DNA of 32,811 nt from Oscillospiraceae bacterium (GTDB taxonomy: Bacteria; Bacillota; Clostridia; Oscillospirales; Oscillospiraceae): NCBI GenBank assembly GCA_031261635.1, contig JAISJH010000014.1, forward strand, positions 1 to 32,811. The letters run 5' to 3'. The notes below the pieces were generated by a model. It ran no database searches. It had not been told where the DNA came from and saw only the letters and a program-made list of their open reading frames with translations. Each line of letters starts with the position of its first letter. The first letter of the stretch is position 1. Both the position numbers and the translations under genes were made by a program. Shown here in pieces: positions 25,939 to 32,811 of this stretch.

Positions 25939-26259
25939 TTACCCGATTAGCACTACCGCCGCTAGTAGTAGTAATTCCTCGTCTTTTAGCTTTGCAATCC
26001 TGTCGTAAATCATCGGTAGTATCATTGGGCGCAGTATTGCCGCCAGGCCGGCGTTTGGCGTATCGCTTGACGCGGCGGCGGGTTCAGGCGTTGGCTTGCC
26101 GGACGCTTGAAACTCCGCGGTATCGTCGCCGGAGGCGGCTTCGCGCTCGTTTTGTTCGAGTAGTTGCCGGAGGCTCGGCGGGCCCGCCGCTTCGCGGAGC
26201 GGCGCGCTGCCTATATGTTTACCATCTACGTAATGGTTGTACACGTTCAGCCCCTCCAT
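25939..26259 (-). CDS. Small protein of unknown function (106 residues)
   Basis: I do not recognise this protein. It starts MEGLNVYNHYVDGKHIGSAP, has a low-complexity Ala/Pro/Ser middle (PTPEPAAASSDTP), and ends with a hydrophobic stretch (AAILRPMILPMIYDRIAKL) followed by KDEELLLLAAVVLIG, so the C terminus is probably membrane-associated. It begins 2 bases after the stop of the gene upstream on the same strand, so the two are co-translated. Composition is like the surroundings. Confidence 0.65.
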   Translation of the reverse strand: MEGLNVYNHYVDGKHIGSAPLREAAGPPSLRQLLEQNEREAASGDDTAEFQASGKPTPEPAAASSDTPNAGLAAILRPMILPMIYDRIAKLKDEELLLLAAVVLIG

Positions 26260-26261
26260 AG

Positions 26262-26468
26262 TCAGCGTCCGAGAGCTTTCGCCAGTTGATTGAGGAGCCG
26301 CGTACCCTCCGGGGTCTGTTTCAGCCGCTCGAGCGTGTCCGACAGAACCGCGGTATCGCCGCGCTCCCAGGCGGCTTTCAGCGTATCCGGGTCGCCGATT
26401 ATGTGCTTGACTGCTCTGCCGTCGGGTGTTTCAAGGAGCTTTTGAAGTTTTGTTATTTCCGGTACCAT
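26262..26468 (-). CDS. Small helical protein of unknown function (68 residues)
   Basis: I do not recognise this protein. It starts MVPEITKLQKLLETPDGRAV and appears fully helical, with similar spaced motifs (LLETPDGRAV and LKQTPEGTRLL) suggesting an internal duplication. An AGAGGTG ribosome-binding site precedes ATG 26468. It is preceded by the diguanylate cyclase gene (68-base gap) and followed directly by the 106-residue gene, so the three may form one transcript. Confidence 0.65.
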   Translation of the reverse strand: MVPEITKLQKLLETPDGRAVKHIIGDPDTLKAAWERGDTAVLSDTLERLKQTPEGTRLLNQLAKALGR

Positions 26469-26536
26469 ATATGTTCACCTCTAATGTTGTCTTTGAGGCT
26501 AGTATATGCGCCGGAGGCGGGGCTTAGGACTGCGCC

Positions 26537-27919
26537 TTATGTTTCCGCGCTTATATCGCCGTAGAACGCGTAGTCGTTGCGTCCGTTCTCCTTCGTCCTG
26601 TATAACGCGCTGTCGGCTTTTTCGTATAGCTCCGAATACTCTTTTCCGTCAAAGGGCGCGAGCGATATTCCTACGCTCAGTGTCGTTGAAAATTTTATGT
26701 CCTCGTAGTCAAACATAGTCTTGCGCCAGACTTCGAGTAAGTCGCAGAATTTTCGCTCGGCGATGTCCTTCTCGCCTACCGCGCTGCAAAAGATTGTGAA
26801 CTCGTCGCCGCCAATACGCGCTACGATATCGCTCGTTCTGAAAGAGCGGCGCAGAGTGTCGGCGAGCGTCGCGAGGGCTACGTCGCCCATTTTGTGTCCG
26901 TAGCTGTCGTTGACGTTTTTGAAGTAGTCGAAGTCAATTATCGCGAAGGCGTGAACCTCTCCGCTCTCGTAAGTGCTGTTGAGGATAGCGTTGACGCGCT
27001 GTTCAAAGGCGCGGCGGTTGTAGAGACCCGTAAGGGGGTCTGTTTCCGCGCTTCGCGTGGCGGCGCGGAGGTTTTCAACGTATTCAAAATTTTTCTGCTC
27101 CATAGATTTCAGCGCGTTCGCGAGGCTGTGCAGTTCGTCGTGCGAGGTGACTTTCAGTTCGGAGAAGTGAACCGGGGAAATGTCCTCTAAACTCTCCGGG
27201 ACGAGGAAAACGTACTTGTCGGCGATATGCGCCATTTTATTAACAGGCTTAATTATCATCACCTGCACTATAATAATCGCCACGAGCAAGACCACTAACG
27301 CGACGGCAACGGCAATCTTTATAATTGATACGAGGTAATTATGAAAATCCGTGTTTACGTTGTTCATAGGGAAATTCGCGCCCGCGTAGGCCACGGGAGT
27401 TCCCGCCGCGTCGCGCACGGGATAGAAAAGCACGAATACAAGCGAGCCGTCGGCGGTTGGCGCGATAACCTCCAGCGCCGTGGCGTTGTCGTCATATTTT
27501 GCCATACCGGGGGCAAGATGATGAAGCACACCCGGCCAGACGCTTGTTACGCCGAACTGGTTAGGGCTGTTCTCGTCGGTGTTATAAATAAAAGTTCTGC
27601 TGTCCGCGTGCGGAACGAATACGTACAGACCCGAAGCGTCGGCGGTAGTCTGCATAGCGCGGAGTTTTGCGAGCGTGCTGTCATACGCGTCGTCCTTAAA
27701 ACCCGTTGCGAGGTAGTTCGTTATGCTGTCGCCGTCTATGCTAATCGCGGCGGTACGCACAACCGACTTGCCGTGTTCGCGGAAGTGCCGGCTCGCGCTA
27801 ATCGTATACTCGTCGTAGCTGAACTTGATTATAACCGAACTCAAAAGAGCAAGCATAAGCACAACGAAAACAGTAATCTTAATACCGAGCGGAAGAAAGA
27901 AACGTTTTGGCTTTTGCAT
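26537..27919 (-). CDS. Membrane-bound diguanylate cyclase (GGDEF)
   Basis: The 460-residue protein has a membrane helix at about 10-32, an extracytoplasmic sensor (about 35-190) and a second helix at about 199-222. A linker with HAMP-like features follows, then a C-terminal GGDEF domain with intact signature GGDEF at 370-374. R361-T-S-D364 forms the product-inhibition I-site five residues before it. It would make cyclic di-GMP in response to an outside signal. An in-frame extension reaches 28075, but it is read through repeat DNA, while ATG 27919 has a GGAGG site and a typical membrane N terminus. No promoter is seen; the region before it is all repeats. Confidence 0.93.
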   Translation of the reverse strand: MQKPKRFFLPLGIKITVFVVLMLALLSSVIIKFSYDEYTISASRHFREHGKSVVRTAAISIDGDSITNYLATGFKDDAYDSTLAKLRAMQTTADASGLYVFVPHADSRTFIYNTDENSPNQFGVTSVWPGVLHHLAPGMAKYDDNATALEVIAPTADGSLVFVLFYPVRDAAGTPVAYAGANFPMNNVNTDFHNYLVSIIKIAVAVALVVLLVAIIIVQVMIIKPVNKMAHIADKYVFLVPESLEDISPVHFSELKVTSHDELHSLANALKSMEQKNFEYVENLRAATRSAETDPLTGLYNRRAFEQRVNAILNSTYESGEVHAFAIIDFDYFKNVNDSYGHKMGDVALATLADTLRRSFRTSDIVARIGGDEFTIFCSAVGEKDIAERKFCDLLEVWRKTMFDYEDIKFSTTLSVGISLAPFDGKEYSELYEKADSALYRTKENGRNDYAFYGDISAET

Positions 27920-27949
27920 AATGTACCTCCGGGCTATTGAGTTTTTTTG

Positions 27950-28145
27950 TGGGGTTGCGTCCTGCGGGGGAACCACCCCGCCGCTGCGGCGGCACCCCTC
28001 CACAGAGGGGATAAGGACGAGGGCGGGGACGGGGATAACGAGGACGCAAGCCCACCGCGCGTAACTCTCGTCCAACCCCTATCCCCTCTGTGGAGGGGTG
28101 CCGCCCGCAGGCGGCGGGGTGGTTTCCCGCGCCGTGCGGCGTAAC
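27950..28145. repeat. Block-D palindrome upstream of the diguanylate cyclase
   Basis: AACCACCCCGCCGCTGCGGC with CCCCTCCACAGAGGGGATAA (27970-28014) is matched inverted by ATCCCCTCTGTGGAGGGGTG with GGCGGCGGGGTGG (28079-28126). It encloses a GGACGAGGGCGGGGACGGGG spacer. This is the same structure as the inner part of the element at 6355-6720. No gene is seen. Confidence 0.87.
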
Positions 28146-28200
28146 CTCGTCCACCGTCCCGGCGCATTGCGCCGGGACAGGACAGGGCTTGCCCCTGTCC

Positions 28201-28374
28201 GTCTTTGCGAAGCCGCCACCGCACTTGCGATACGTACTATTGATATGCGGCGAAGCAATCCAGGGTTGACGTACACGTCCTACGATACGTAGTCCGTATG
28301 TTATGCTCCCGGCACTGGATTGCCGCGCGCCTAAACGTCCTACGTGTCGCAAGTGCGGCGGCGCTCGCAAAGAC
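28201..28374. repeat. Block-B palindrome, variant with GTCTTTGCGAAGC ends
   Basis: It starts GTCTTTGCGAAGCCGCC and ends GCGCTCGCAAAGAC, with GCACTTGCGATACGTA on the left arm and TACGTGTCGCAAGTGC on the right. The inner arms are GAAGCAATCCAGG and GGCACTGGATTGC. It is flanked by CCGGGAC runs. Confidence 0.87.
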
Positions 28375-28390
28375 GGCGCACGGCGCCGGG

Positions 28391-28505
28391 ACGGTGGACG
28401 TAGGACGTGGGACGTTAGACGGTGGACGTGAGACGGAGGGCGTGGGACGTGGGACGTGGGACGTGAGACGGAGGACGTGGGACGTGAGACGGAGGACGTG
28501 GGACG
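28391..28505. repeat. Tandem GACGTGGGACGTGAGACGGA array
   Basis: Short units GGACGTG, GAGACGG and GGGACGT repeat for 115 bases, with a longer period of about 21 bases late in the array (GACGTGGGACGTGAGACGGA recurs). It is strand-biased (purine-rich plus strand) and non-coding. Confidence 0.88.
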
Positions 28506-28613
28506 AAGTTGCGTCTTGTGGGGTCGCGCCGCTATAAGTGCCTTGCAAAGTGATAGCGTAATGTGTTATACTTATCTTATATAAATCCTGGCATAACATA
28601 CCAATAAACTAAT

Positions 28614-29414
28614 TCACTTTGTTTCTGTTGTATGCGGTTGCGGGTGTGTTATTGTCACCAGTTTATTGTAGGGAATCTCTATGCCGTTCCGCGCGAACTC
28701 TTTCAGGATTCTGTAGCGCGTGTCGGAGCAGGCCTCGAAATTTTCGCCTATGCTCGCCGTCCACATTGACGCGCGCAGTTCTACTCCCGATTCGCCCAGG
28801 TTTCGGACGAAAACGTTTACGGGGAGATTGCCGCAGTATTGGGGGTGTTCGCCTATGATTGTGCCGAGTATTGACATCGCGAGTTCTATATCCGCCTCAT
28901 ACGCTACTGAAACGTCTATAAACGAGCTTGATTTCGTATCGGTCAGACTGAAATTTTCGATGTTCGACTTGTTCATTACGGAGTTCGGAACGACTACCTC
29001 GGTATTTGTAAAAGTTTTTACAATCGTGTGCCGGAGCGTAATATCTGTAATATTTCCGACGATATCAGTAGACATTATATGTATCCTGTCGCCGATTTCA
29101 AAGGTTTTGAACGCCACTATAAACCAGCCGGAGATTATATTGCTTAAACTCTCCTGCGCCGCGAGCGATACTACAAGCACCAGTACGCCGGAACCCGCGA
29201 GGATTGGCGTTATAACCGTCTTTAACGCGGGAATTTGCAACACAATCAGCGCGGCTGCGGCGATAAGTATACAAACCTTGACAATTCTCGCTGTGTACTG
29301 CGCGGTAATGTTTGCCTTTCTCTTTATATTTGAAAAATATTTCCGCGTGAAAAGCAGTACCGCGACCGCCGCGATGACTATTACAGCTACTCTTATGAGG
29401 ATTTCAGTCTCCAA
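28614..29414 (-). CDS. Small-conductance mechanosensitive channel (MscS family)
   Basis: The 266-residue membrane protein has three predicted helices (about 7-23, 42-62 and 67-100). The last continues into ESLSNIISGWFIVAFKTFEI, the pore-lining and beta-domain entry typical of MscS. The soluble part has FKTFEIGDRI, the N-terminal beta-domain pattern of MscS. It would release solutes under turgor stress. The start is TTG 29414 with GGAGG nine bases upstream; no nearer ATG begins at the same place. Its predicted promoter is at 29622-29650, giving an unusually long leader of about 200 bases that overlaps the merR promoter. Confidence 0.9.
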   Translation of the reverse strand: METEILIRVAVIVIAAVAVLLFTRKYFSNIKRKANITAQYTARIVKVCILIAAAALIVLQIPALKTVITPILAGSGVLVLVVSLAAQESLSNIISGWFIVAFKTFEIGDRIHIMSTDIVGNITDITLRHTIVKTFTNTEVVVPNSVMNKSNIENFSLTDTKSSSFIDVSVAYEADIELAMSILGTIIGEHPQYCGNLPVNVFVRNLGESGVELRASMWTASIGENFEACSDTRYRILKEFARNGIEIPYNKLVTITHPQPHTTETK

Positions 29415-29459
29415 ACTCCGATACCTCCGCTCTGTTTTGAGAAAAATGTAAAAAAACGC

Positions 29460-29490
29460 TTGACATTGGAGATAGTTTAAGGTTTACAAT
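29460..29490 (+). promoter_or_regulatory. MerR-type promoter with 19-base spacer
   Basis: TTGACA (29460-29465), a 19-base spacer and TACAAT (29485-29490) lie upstream of the MerR-family gene. MerR-type activators are known to act on overlong 19-20 base spacers. AGAT and ATCT (AGATAG with CTATTT) give a weak dyad around the spacer. The direct repeat TTTAAGG at 29477 and 29508 is also seen. Autoregulation is an inference. Confidence 0.7.
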
Positions 29491-29640
29491 CTATTTGTAG
29501 TAGGTTTAAGGAAAGGAGGGAGGCCAAAAGACGATAAATAATCGCCCGAAGCGTCCTCAGCAACATAACAAAAGTCATAAATGAACGGCGAAAAAACCGG
29601 GGCTAATTCACGTTATGGCTAATTATACCACTTTCAACAA
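29491..29640. other. Long leader shared by merR and mscS
   Basis: This stretch would be the leader of merR on the plus strand and lies within the mscS leader on the minus strand. It contains an unusually purine-rich site, AAGGAAAGGAGGGAGG (29509-29524), followed by no ATG at working distance; a frame from ACG or ATA runs about 17 codons to a TGA. An ATG at 29581 would encode only 13 residues. No known riboswitch is recognised. Confidence 0.5.
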
Positions 29641-29650
29641 ACTTTGTCAA
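29622..29650 (-). promoter_or_regulatory. Sigma-A promoter reading toward mscS
   Basis: On the minus strand TTGACA (29645-29650), 17 bases and TATAAT (29622-29627) match consensus exactly. The -35 box lies 20 bases before the merR start codon. Transcripts from it would start near 29615 and pass the merR promoter before reaching mscS. Confidence 0.82.
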
Positions 29651-29670
29651 GACTAGGAGAAAAATCAACA

Positions 29671-30468
29671 ATGAACAAAACAGGAATGATGAGCATTAAG
29701 GAATTTTCGGAATTTACGACGGTTCCGCAGTCAATGCTCCGCTACTATGACAAGATAGGGCTGTTCCGCCCTATGCTGCGCGGGGATAACAATTACCGTT
29801 ACTATGCTTACCACCAAATCGTTACGCTAAACCAAATCATCAAGCTGACAGACTTAAAAGTTCCGCTTAAGGAAATTGAGTATATGTCGGCAGAACGCAC
29901 CCCGCAGTCGACTGTGGTACTGCTTGAAAAGCAGGAAAAGCTTCTGAAAGCCGAGCTTAACAGCATAAGCGACAGCTTATCCGTTATCCGCACCTTACAG
30001 CGGTTGCTGAATTTGAGCTTTACCATCGACGAAAACGCTCTCAGCGTATGTGACAACAGCGAGCTTGCCGTGACGTTTTCGCCTAAAACCGACTTCGGTG
30101 ACTGCGGAACGTTCTATAAGGCGTTCAAAGAGGCCTGTAGATGGTTCCGCGAGAACGGTATCAATCTGTGTTATCCGATAGGGGGATATTTTTCAGATTT
30201 CACGTCCTTCGTTGAAAAGCCCTCGAAGCCGGACAAGTTCTTCTCGCTCGACCCGGCGGGACAGGACAAGAAACCCGCCGGAAAGTCCGTAACGGGCTAT
30301 ATTCGCGGCTACTACGGCGAAATGAGCGACCTGCCGGAACGCCTGAAAGAATACGGCGCGGCAAACAAGCTGTCCTACACCGGCGGCGTATACGTGACCT
30401 ATATCCAGGACGAGGTGAGTATCCCCACCCCGGGCAACTACTTAGCGCAGGCTGCCGTTATGATATAA
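29671..30468 (+). CDS. MerR-family regulator with GyrI-like effector domain
   Basis: The 265-residue protein has a MerR winged helix at the N terminus (MSIKEFSEFTTVPQSMLRYY, then DKIGLFRPMLRGDNNYRYY), a coiled-coil dimerisation helix near residues 80-115, and a C-terminal GyrI-like small-molecule-binding domain (YPIGGYFSDF and TGGVYVTYIQDE parts). This resembles BmrR-type multidrug-responsive regulators. It probably controls its own promoter at 29460-29490. ATG 29671 has an AGGAG site; an earlier TTG at 29644 overlaps the -35 box of the opposite promoter and is not favoured. No transporter lies next to it, so the regulated target is unknown. Confidence 0.88.
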   Translation: MNKTGMMSIKEFSEFTTVPQSMLRYYDKIGLFRPMLRGDNNYRYYAYHQIVTLNQIIKLTDLKVPLKEIEYMSAERTPQSTVVLLEKQEKLLKAELNSISDSLSVIRTLQRLLNLSFTIDENALSVCDNSELAVTFSPKTDFGDCGTFYKAFKEACRWFRENGINLCYPIGGYFSDFTSFVEKPSKPDKFFSLDPAGQDKKPAGKSVTGYIRGYYGEMSDLPERLKEYGAANKLSYTGGVYVTYIQDEVSIPTPGNYLAQAAVMI

Positions 30469-30474
30469 AGCTGT

Positions 30475-30499
30475 AGGGGCGGGTTTCATACCCGCCCCT
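30475..30499. terminator. Bidirectional hairpin between convergent genes
   Basis: AGGGGCGGG-TTTCATA-CCCGCCCCT is a strong hairpin 6 bases after the merR stop and 20 bases after the solute-binding protein stop on the other strand. It belongs to the GGGCGGG..CCCGCCC repeat family. A clear T-run is absent, so its terminator role is an inference. Confidence 0.55.
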
Positions 30500-30519
30500 T
30501 ATGTATTGACCCGCGGCAA

Positions 30520-32127
30520 TCAACCGCGCATTTGCTCATTCAAATACACGCTGTAGCGGGACTGTATCAGCTCGGCCGTGTGCGCCGCGTCCTGTACTCC
30601 TCCGAAGAACGAGTGGATTTCCTCGGCTATTATCGGGTTTACGAAGGAGCCGGCGGGGGGCGCTTCGGGGAACCTGTCGGGGTAGACCTGCGACTTATTC
30701 AGCGGCGGCAGGTAGGCCGCTATCGGGCTGCGGACACGGTAGCCCGCGCCGTCGATTATTTCCTCAAATAATTTGTAATCGACCGTTTTATAAAACGGCA
30801 CCGGCTCGTTGAACAGCGTAAAAATCAATACGTTTTCGTATTTGCTGTCCTCTTTTGCCATACTTTCCCTGTCCTTTTTCATAGTGTTCTCATATTCCTG
30901 TATAACCGAGCGTTTTAGCGGCATTAGCGGCAAATCACGTGTAGAGCCTCCGCGCATCATAAACCGCATTGCCCACAGGTCGTTTACGAAAGTTTTCGCT
31001 CCCTTGATGTTTTCAGTTTTCGCCGATACCGCGACCGGGAACTCCAAATACATCGAAGCGGCGGTATCCTTTGCTCCGAGGTATCCGATATAGTGATAGT
31101 CCTCTGTCCCCATACCAACTTGAACGAGGTAATGCGTCGGATACGGATAGCCCCATAAGCGCGAAGTCGCCATTATGCCGAGGAGAGCCGTTTCCTTTCT
31201 GACCGCGACTGCGCGGTGAAGTTCCGGCATTTGCAGCGTTCCGGGTGATACGCCGCTGCCGTCAAGCCCGAAGGTGTCTTTAAGGTTTAGTTCCGGCGTA
31301 TTAGCCGGGAGCGTCTTACAGAACTCCAATAGTTTCAAAAACTCCGGGCTGGTAAAATCGCAGGTTGCCGCGCCTTTGTCCGTAAAACTGTCCTCATACG
31401 CCGATACCAACAGCAGACAGACGAGTTCGTTAGACAGGCCGCTTATGAACGCCTTGTCGCCGCTGCCGTCGTTGAAACGCTCCCAGGCGGCGTAAATGTC
31501 GTCGAGCGTCAGCGCGCCGGTGTCGCCGAGGTATTTATTCAGTCCGTAAAAGCTCGTTACCGTAATCGCGGGCGATACCTCGTAAAGCTTGCCGTCGGTT
31601 TTCATCGCCTCGAGCGGTCCCGTATAGAAATCCTCGGCGTTCAGCCAGCCGCTCATATCGTACAGTAAATCCATTGAAATGTATTTGTCGACCGGCATAC
31701 CCTGCGTGACGAGAATATCCGGCATTTTCCCCGCTAAAATCTCAGCGTTGAGGCGGTACATAGCTTCGGACGCGCTCGCGTCGCCGTAGTCGATAACCCG
31801 CGCCTCGTAGTCCTTGTACGCCCAGTTAAACGTTTGCGCCTCCGTGGTGAGCCAGGCGAAAGCGTCCTCAATCTCAAAGCTCCCCGACGAAAACGCGCCG
31901 ATGTACAGCACCGCCTTGCCGTCCTCGGTAAAACTCTCACGCTCGGCCGTTACAGGAGGCGGAACAGACGCCGCCACAGGACTGGGCGAGGGGCTTGAAG
32001 CGGTACTCGAAGCTGTAGCGGGCGAAGCACTTACGTCAGCTTCGGCAGGAGGAGGAGCGTTAGCGCAAGCCGCCAAAGAGGCAAACAGCGCGGCGGCGAT
32101 AAGTACGGCTATGATAGTTTTTTTCAT
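30520..32127 (-). CDS. Extracellular solute-binding lipoprotein (ABC importer type)
   Basis: The 535-residue lipoprotein has signal peptide and lipobox cysteine C21 (SLAAC), a Ser/Pro/Ala linker (about 25-60), and a two-lobed solute-binding fold. Recognisable parts are EILAGKMPDILVTQGMPVDKY, then DLLYDMSGWLN, GKLYEVSPAITVTSFYGLNK and LLEFCKTLP. This is the pattern of type-1 extracellular solute-binding proteins that deliver oligosaccharides or peptides to ABC permeases. No permease gene is next to it, so it is an orphan in this window. ATG 32127 has only a weak AAAGG site 14 bases upstream. A consensus promoter lies at 32169-32197. Confidence 0.85.
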   Translation of the reverse strand: MKKTIIAVLIAAALFASLAACANAPPPAEADVSASPATASSTASSPSPSPVAASVPPPVTAERESFTEDGKAVLYIGAFSSGSFEIEDAFAWLTTEAQTFNWAYKDYEARVIDYGDASASEAMYRLNAEILAGKMPDILVTQGMPVDKYISMDLLYDMSGWLNAEDFYTGPLEAMKTDGKLYEVSPAITVTSFYGLNKYLGDTGALTLDDIYAAWERFNDGSGDKAFISGLSNELVCLLLVSAYEDSFTDKGAATCDFTSPEFLKLLEFCKTLPANTPELNLKDTFGLDGSGVSPGTLQMPELHRAVAVRKETALLGIMATSRLWGYPYPTHYLVQVGMGTEDYHYIGYLGAKDTAASMYLEFPVAVSAKTENIKGAKTFVNDLWAMRFMMRGGSTRDLPLMPLKRSVIQEYENTMKKDRESMAKEDSKYENVLIFTLFNEPVPFYKTVDYKLFEEIIDGAGYRVRSPIAAYLPPLNKSQVYPDRFPEAPPAGSFVNPIIAEEIHSFFGGVQDAAHTAELIQSRYSVYLNEQMRG

Positions 32128-32168
32128 AGAGAGATACCAGCCTTTCGTAATTTATAAATGTTGATACA

Positions 32169-32197
32169 ATTATAGCATAGGTTCACAAGATTGTCAA
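32169..32197 (-). promoter_or_regulatory. Sigma-A promoter of the solute-binding protein gene
   Basis: On the minus strand TTGACA (32192-32197), 17 bases and TATAAT (32169-32174) match consensus exactly. The base before the -35 box on this strand begins an 11-base C tract. Confidence 0.87.
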
Positions 32198-32208
32198 GGG
32201 GGGGGGGG
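32198..32208 (+). repeat. Eleven-base G tract next to a promoter
   Basis: The plus strand reads G eleven times, directly abutting the -35 box of the solute-binding gene promoter (C tract on the transcribed orientation). Such tracts are prone to length change. Confidence 0.9.
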
Positions 32209-32217
32209 TGACTATTT

Positions 32218-32250
32218 TTAATTGACAATTGATAATTGATAATGTATAAT
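32218..32250. repeat. AATTGACAATTGATAATTGA repeat
   Basis: Short AATTGA/CAATTG units of the same kind as those at 7915-7955 lie upstream of the solute-binding gene and before the palindrome at 32308. Confidence 0.8.
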
Positions 32251-32307
32251 TACGGGGGTTGGACGCGCCGCGCACGGCGCGGAAGCGTTAAATGTGAGCC
32301 GTGGCTC

Positions 32308-32432
32308 GTAGGGGACGATGCCCACATCGTCCCGCCGGGTTCTACCATTCTGCGCGATACGTACATTTTACCATTCTGCGCGATACGTGCATTTGTGCAA
32401 TTCTTCGGGGCGATGTGGGCATCGCCCCCTAC
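32308..32432 (+). repeat. Palindromic repeat with CGATGCCCACATCG cores, copy 2
   Basis: This is the same element as 3361-3457 in the opposite orientation: GTAGGGGACGATGCCCACAT at the left and GATGTGGGCATCGCCCCCTA at the right. It differs by containing a tandem duplication of 26 bases (TACCATTCTGCGCGATACGT plus CATTT) in the spacer. The GCGATACGT in that unit also appears in block B. Confidence 0.85.
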
Positions 32433-32508
32433 ACGACGCGGCGGGCGCGATAAATCGTGTCCCCGCGAACTTAAACGTAAAATGTACGCTCCTTTGAAAA
32501 ATACCCTC

Positions 32509-32537
32509 TTGCAATATTCGCGCCGGTATGTTAGAAT
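32509..32537 (+). promoter_or_regulatory. Probable sigma-A promoter of metF
   Basis: TTGCAA (32509-32514), 17 bases and TAGAAT (32532-32537) lie 32 bases before ATG 32570. Both boxes differ from consensus at one or two positions, so this is weaker than the others. Confidence 0.65.
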
Positions 32538-32569
32538 AGAGATACATATTATTCATAAGGAGTATCAAA

Positions 32570-32811
32570 ATGAAAACTGTTCCCGAAATTATGAAAGAGC
32601 GTATGGCTTTTTCCTTCGAGGTCTTTCCGCCCAAAACTGACAAAGGTATGGAGACACTCACGGCTCCGGGCGGCGTTCTCGACAAGCTCTATACGCTGAA
32701 CCCCGACTACATCTCCTGCACCTACGGCGCGGGAGGCGGCAACGTCGGAAAGAACCTTGAGGTACTTAAAAACATCAAGGCTTCCGGCAAAGCGGTGCCT
32801 ATCACGCACTT
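32570..32811 (+). CDS. metF: Methylenetetrahydrofolate reductase, N-terminal part (runs off window edge)
   Basis: Eighty codons are present. The N terminus MKTVPEIMKERMAFSFEVFP with PPKTDKG is the MTHFR signature: a strand ending in the catalytic glutamate E17 followed by the FPPK loop. The next part, LNPDYISCTYGAGGGNVGKN, also fits. The enzyme reduces methylene-tetrahydrofolate to methyl-tetrahydrofolate using flavin, supplying methionine synthesis or, in acetogens, the Wood-Ljungdahl pathway. AAGGAG eight bases before the ATG and a promoter at 32509-32537 support the start. The remainder lies outside the window. Confidence 0.92.
   Translation, partial: MKTVPEIMKERMAFSFEVFPPKTDKGMETLTAPGGVLDKLYTLNPDYISCTYGAGGGNVGKNLEVLKNIKASGKAVPITH

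Noticed and set aside
29581-29622. ATG with 13 codons in the merR leader
   Set aside because: It is too short, has no ribosome site at the right distance, and its end coincides with the opposite promoter.

Overview
The window reads as a chromosomal segment of a moderately GC-rich member of the Bacillota, most likely class Clostridia. The evidence is a SCIFF ranthipeptide precursor with its radical-SAM maturase, DapL-type lysine biosynthesis, RNase J, an RqcP/YabO-type S4 protein, PDZ-radical SAM-DUF512 architecture, GGAGG-type Shine-Dalgarno sites and many near-consensus sigma-A promoters with 17-base spacers. No phage, plasmid, CRISPR or RNA gene was seen, and the species cannot be named from sequence alone.

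Layout. 1-230: the 5' end of an IS1-like transposase running off the left edge. 551-4709 (minus): dapL, a 44-residue orphan, pyrG, an unclassified antitoxin-like gene, a PIN-domain toxin and rqcP. 5218-7323 (minus): a zinc alcohol dehydrogenase and a metallophosphoesterase. 8192-13546 (plus): RNase J, dCMP deaminase overlapping a PDZ/radical-SAM/DUF512 protein, and a parvulin-like lipoprotein. 13747-17730 (minus): a GH5 lipoprotein and a chemoreceptor. 18064-22083 (plus): a large secreted class-3 lipase with stalk repeats, then a PNPOx-like plus UroD-like operon. 22271-27919 (minus): a VOC protein, the SCIFF pair scfB-scfA, a short leaderless Orn/Lys/Arg-decarboxylase-like PLP enzyme, two small unknown genes and a membrane diguanylate cyclase. 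28614-30468: mscS and a MerR-type regulator, divergent, with back-to-back promoters. 30520-32127 (minus): a solute-binding lipoprotein. 32570-end (plus): the start of metF.

Genes are mostly housekeeping or environment-sensing and do not form one pathway. Secreted or lipid-anchored proteins (GH5, lipase, parvulin, solute-binding protein), a chemoreceptor and c-di-GMP synthesis suggest a motile, polymer-degrading anaerobe.

The striking feature is what lies between the genes. About 4.6 kb, by my tally of the intervals listed, consists of non-coding, modular, nested inverted repeats. There are four building blocks. (A) AT-rich ends made of TATCAAA units followed by CAGAGACG, bordered by CAGTTAACAGTT, present as perfect 24-base terminal inverted repeats at 6355-6720 and 7399-8047. 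(B) Palindromes of 120-180 bases with arms carrying GTCATTGCGAAGC, TTGCGATACGTA and GAAGCAATCCAG. (C) Short hairpins with GTAGGGGCG/CGCCCCTAC ends and interchangeable cores. (D) Palindromes around CCACCCCGCCGCC and CCCCTCC..GAGGGG. Blocks sit at gene ends, supply stop codons or C-terminal tails to several genes, and appear to have separated one gene from its ribosome-binding site.
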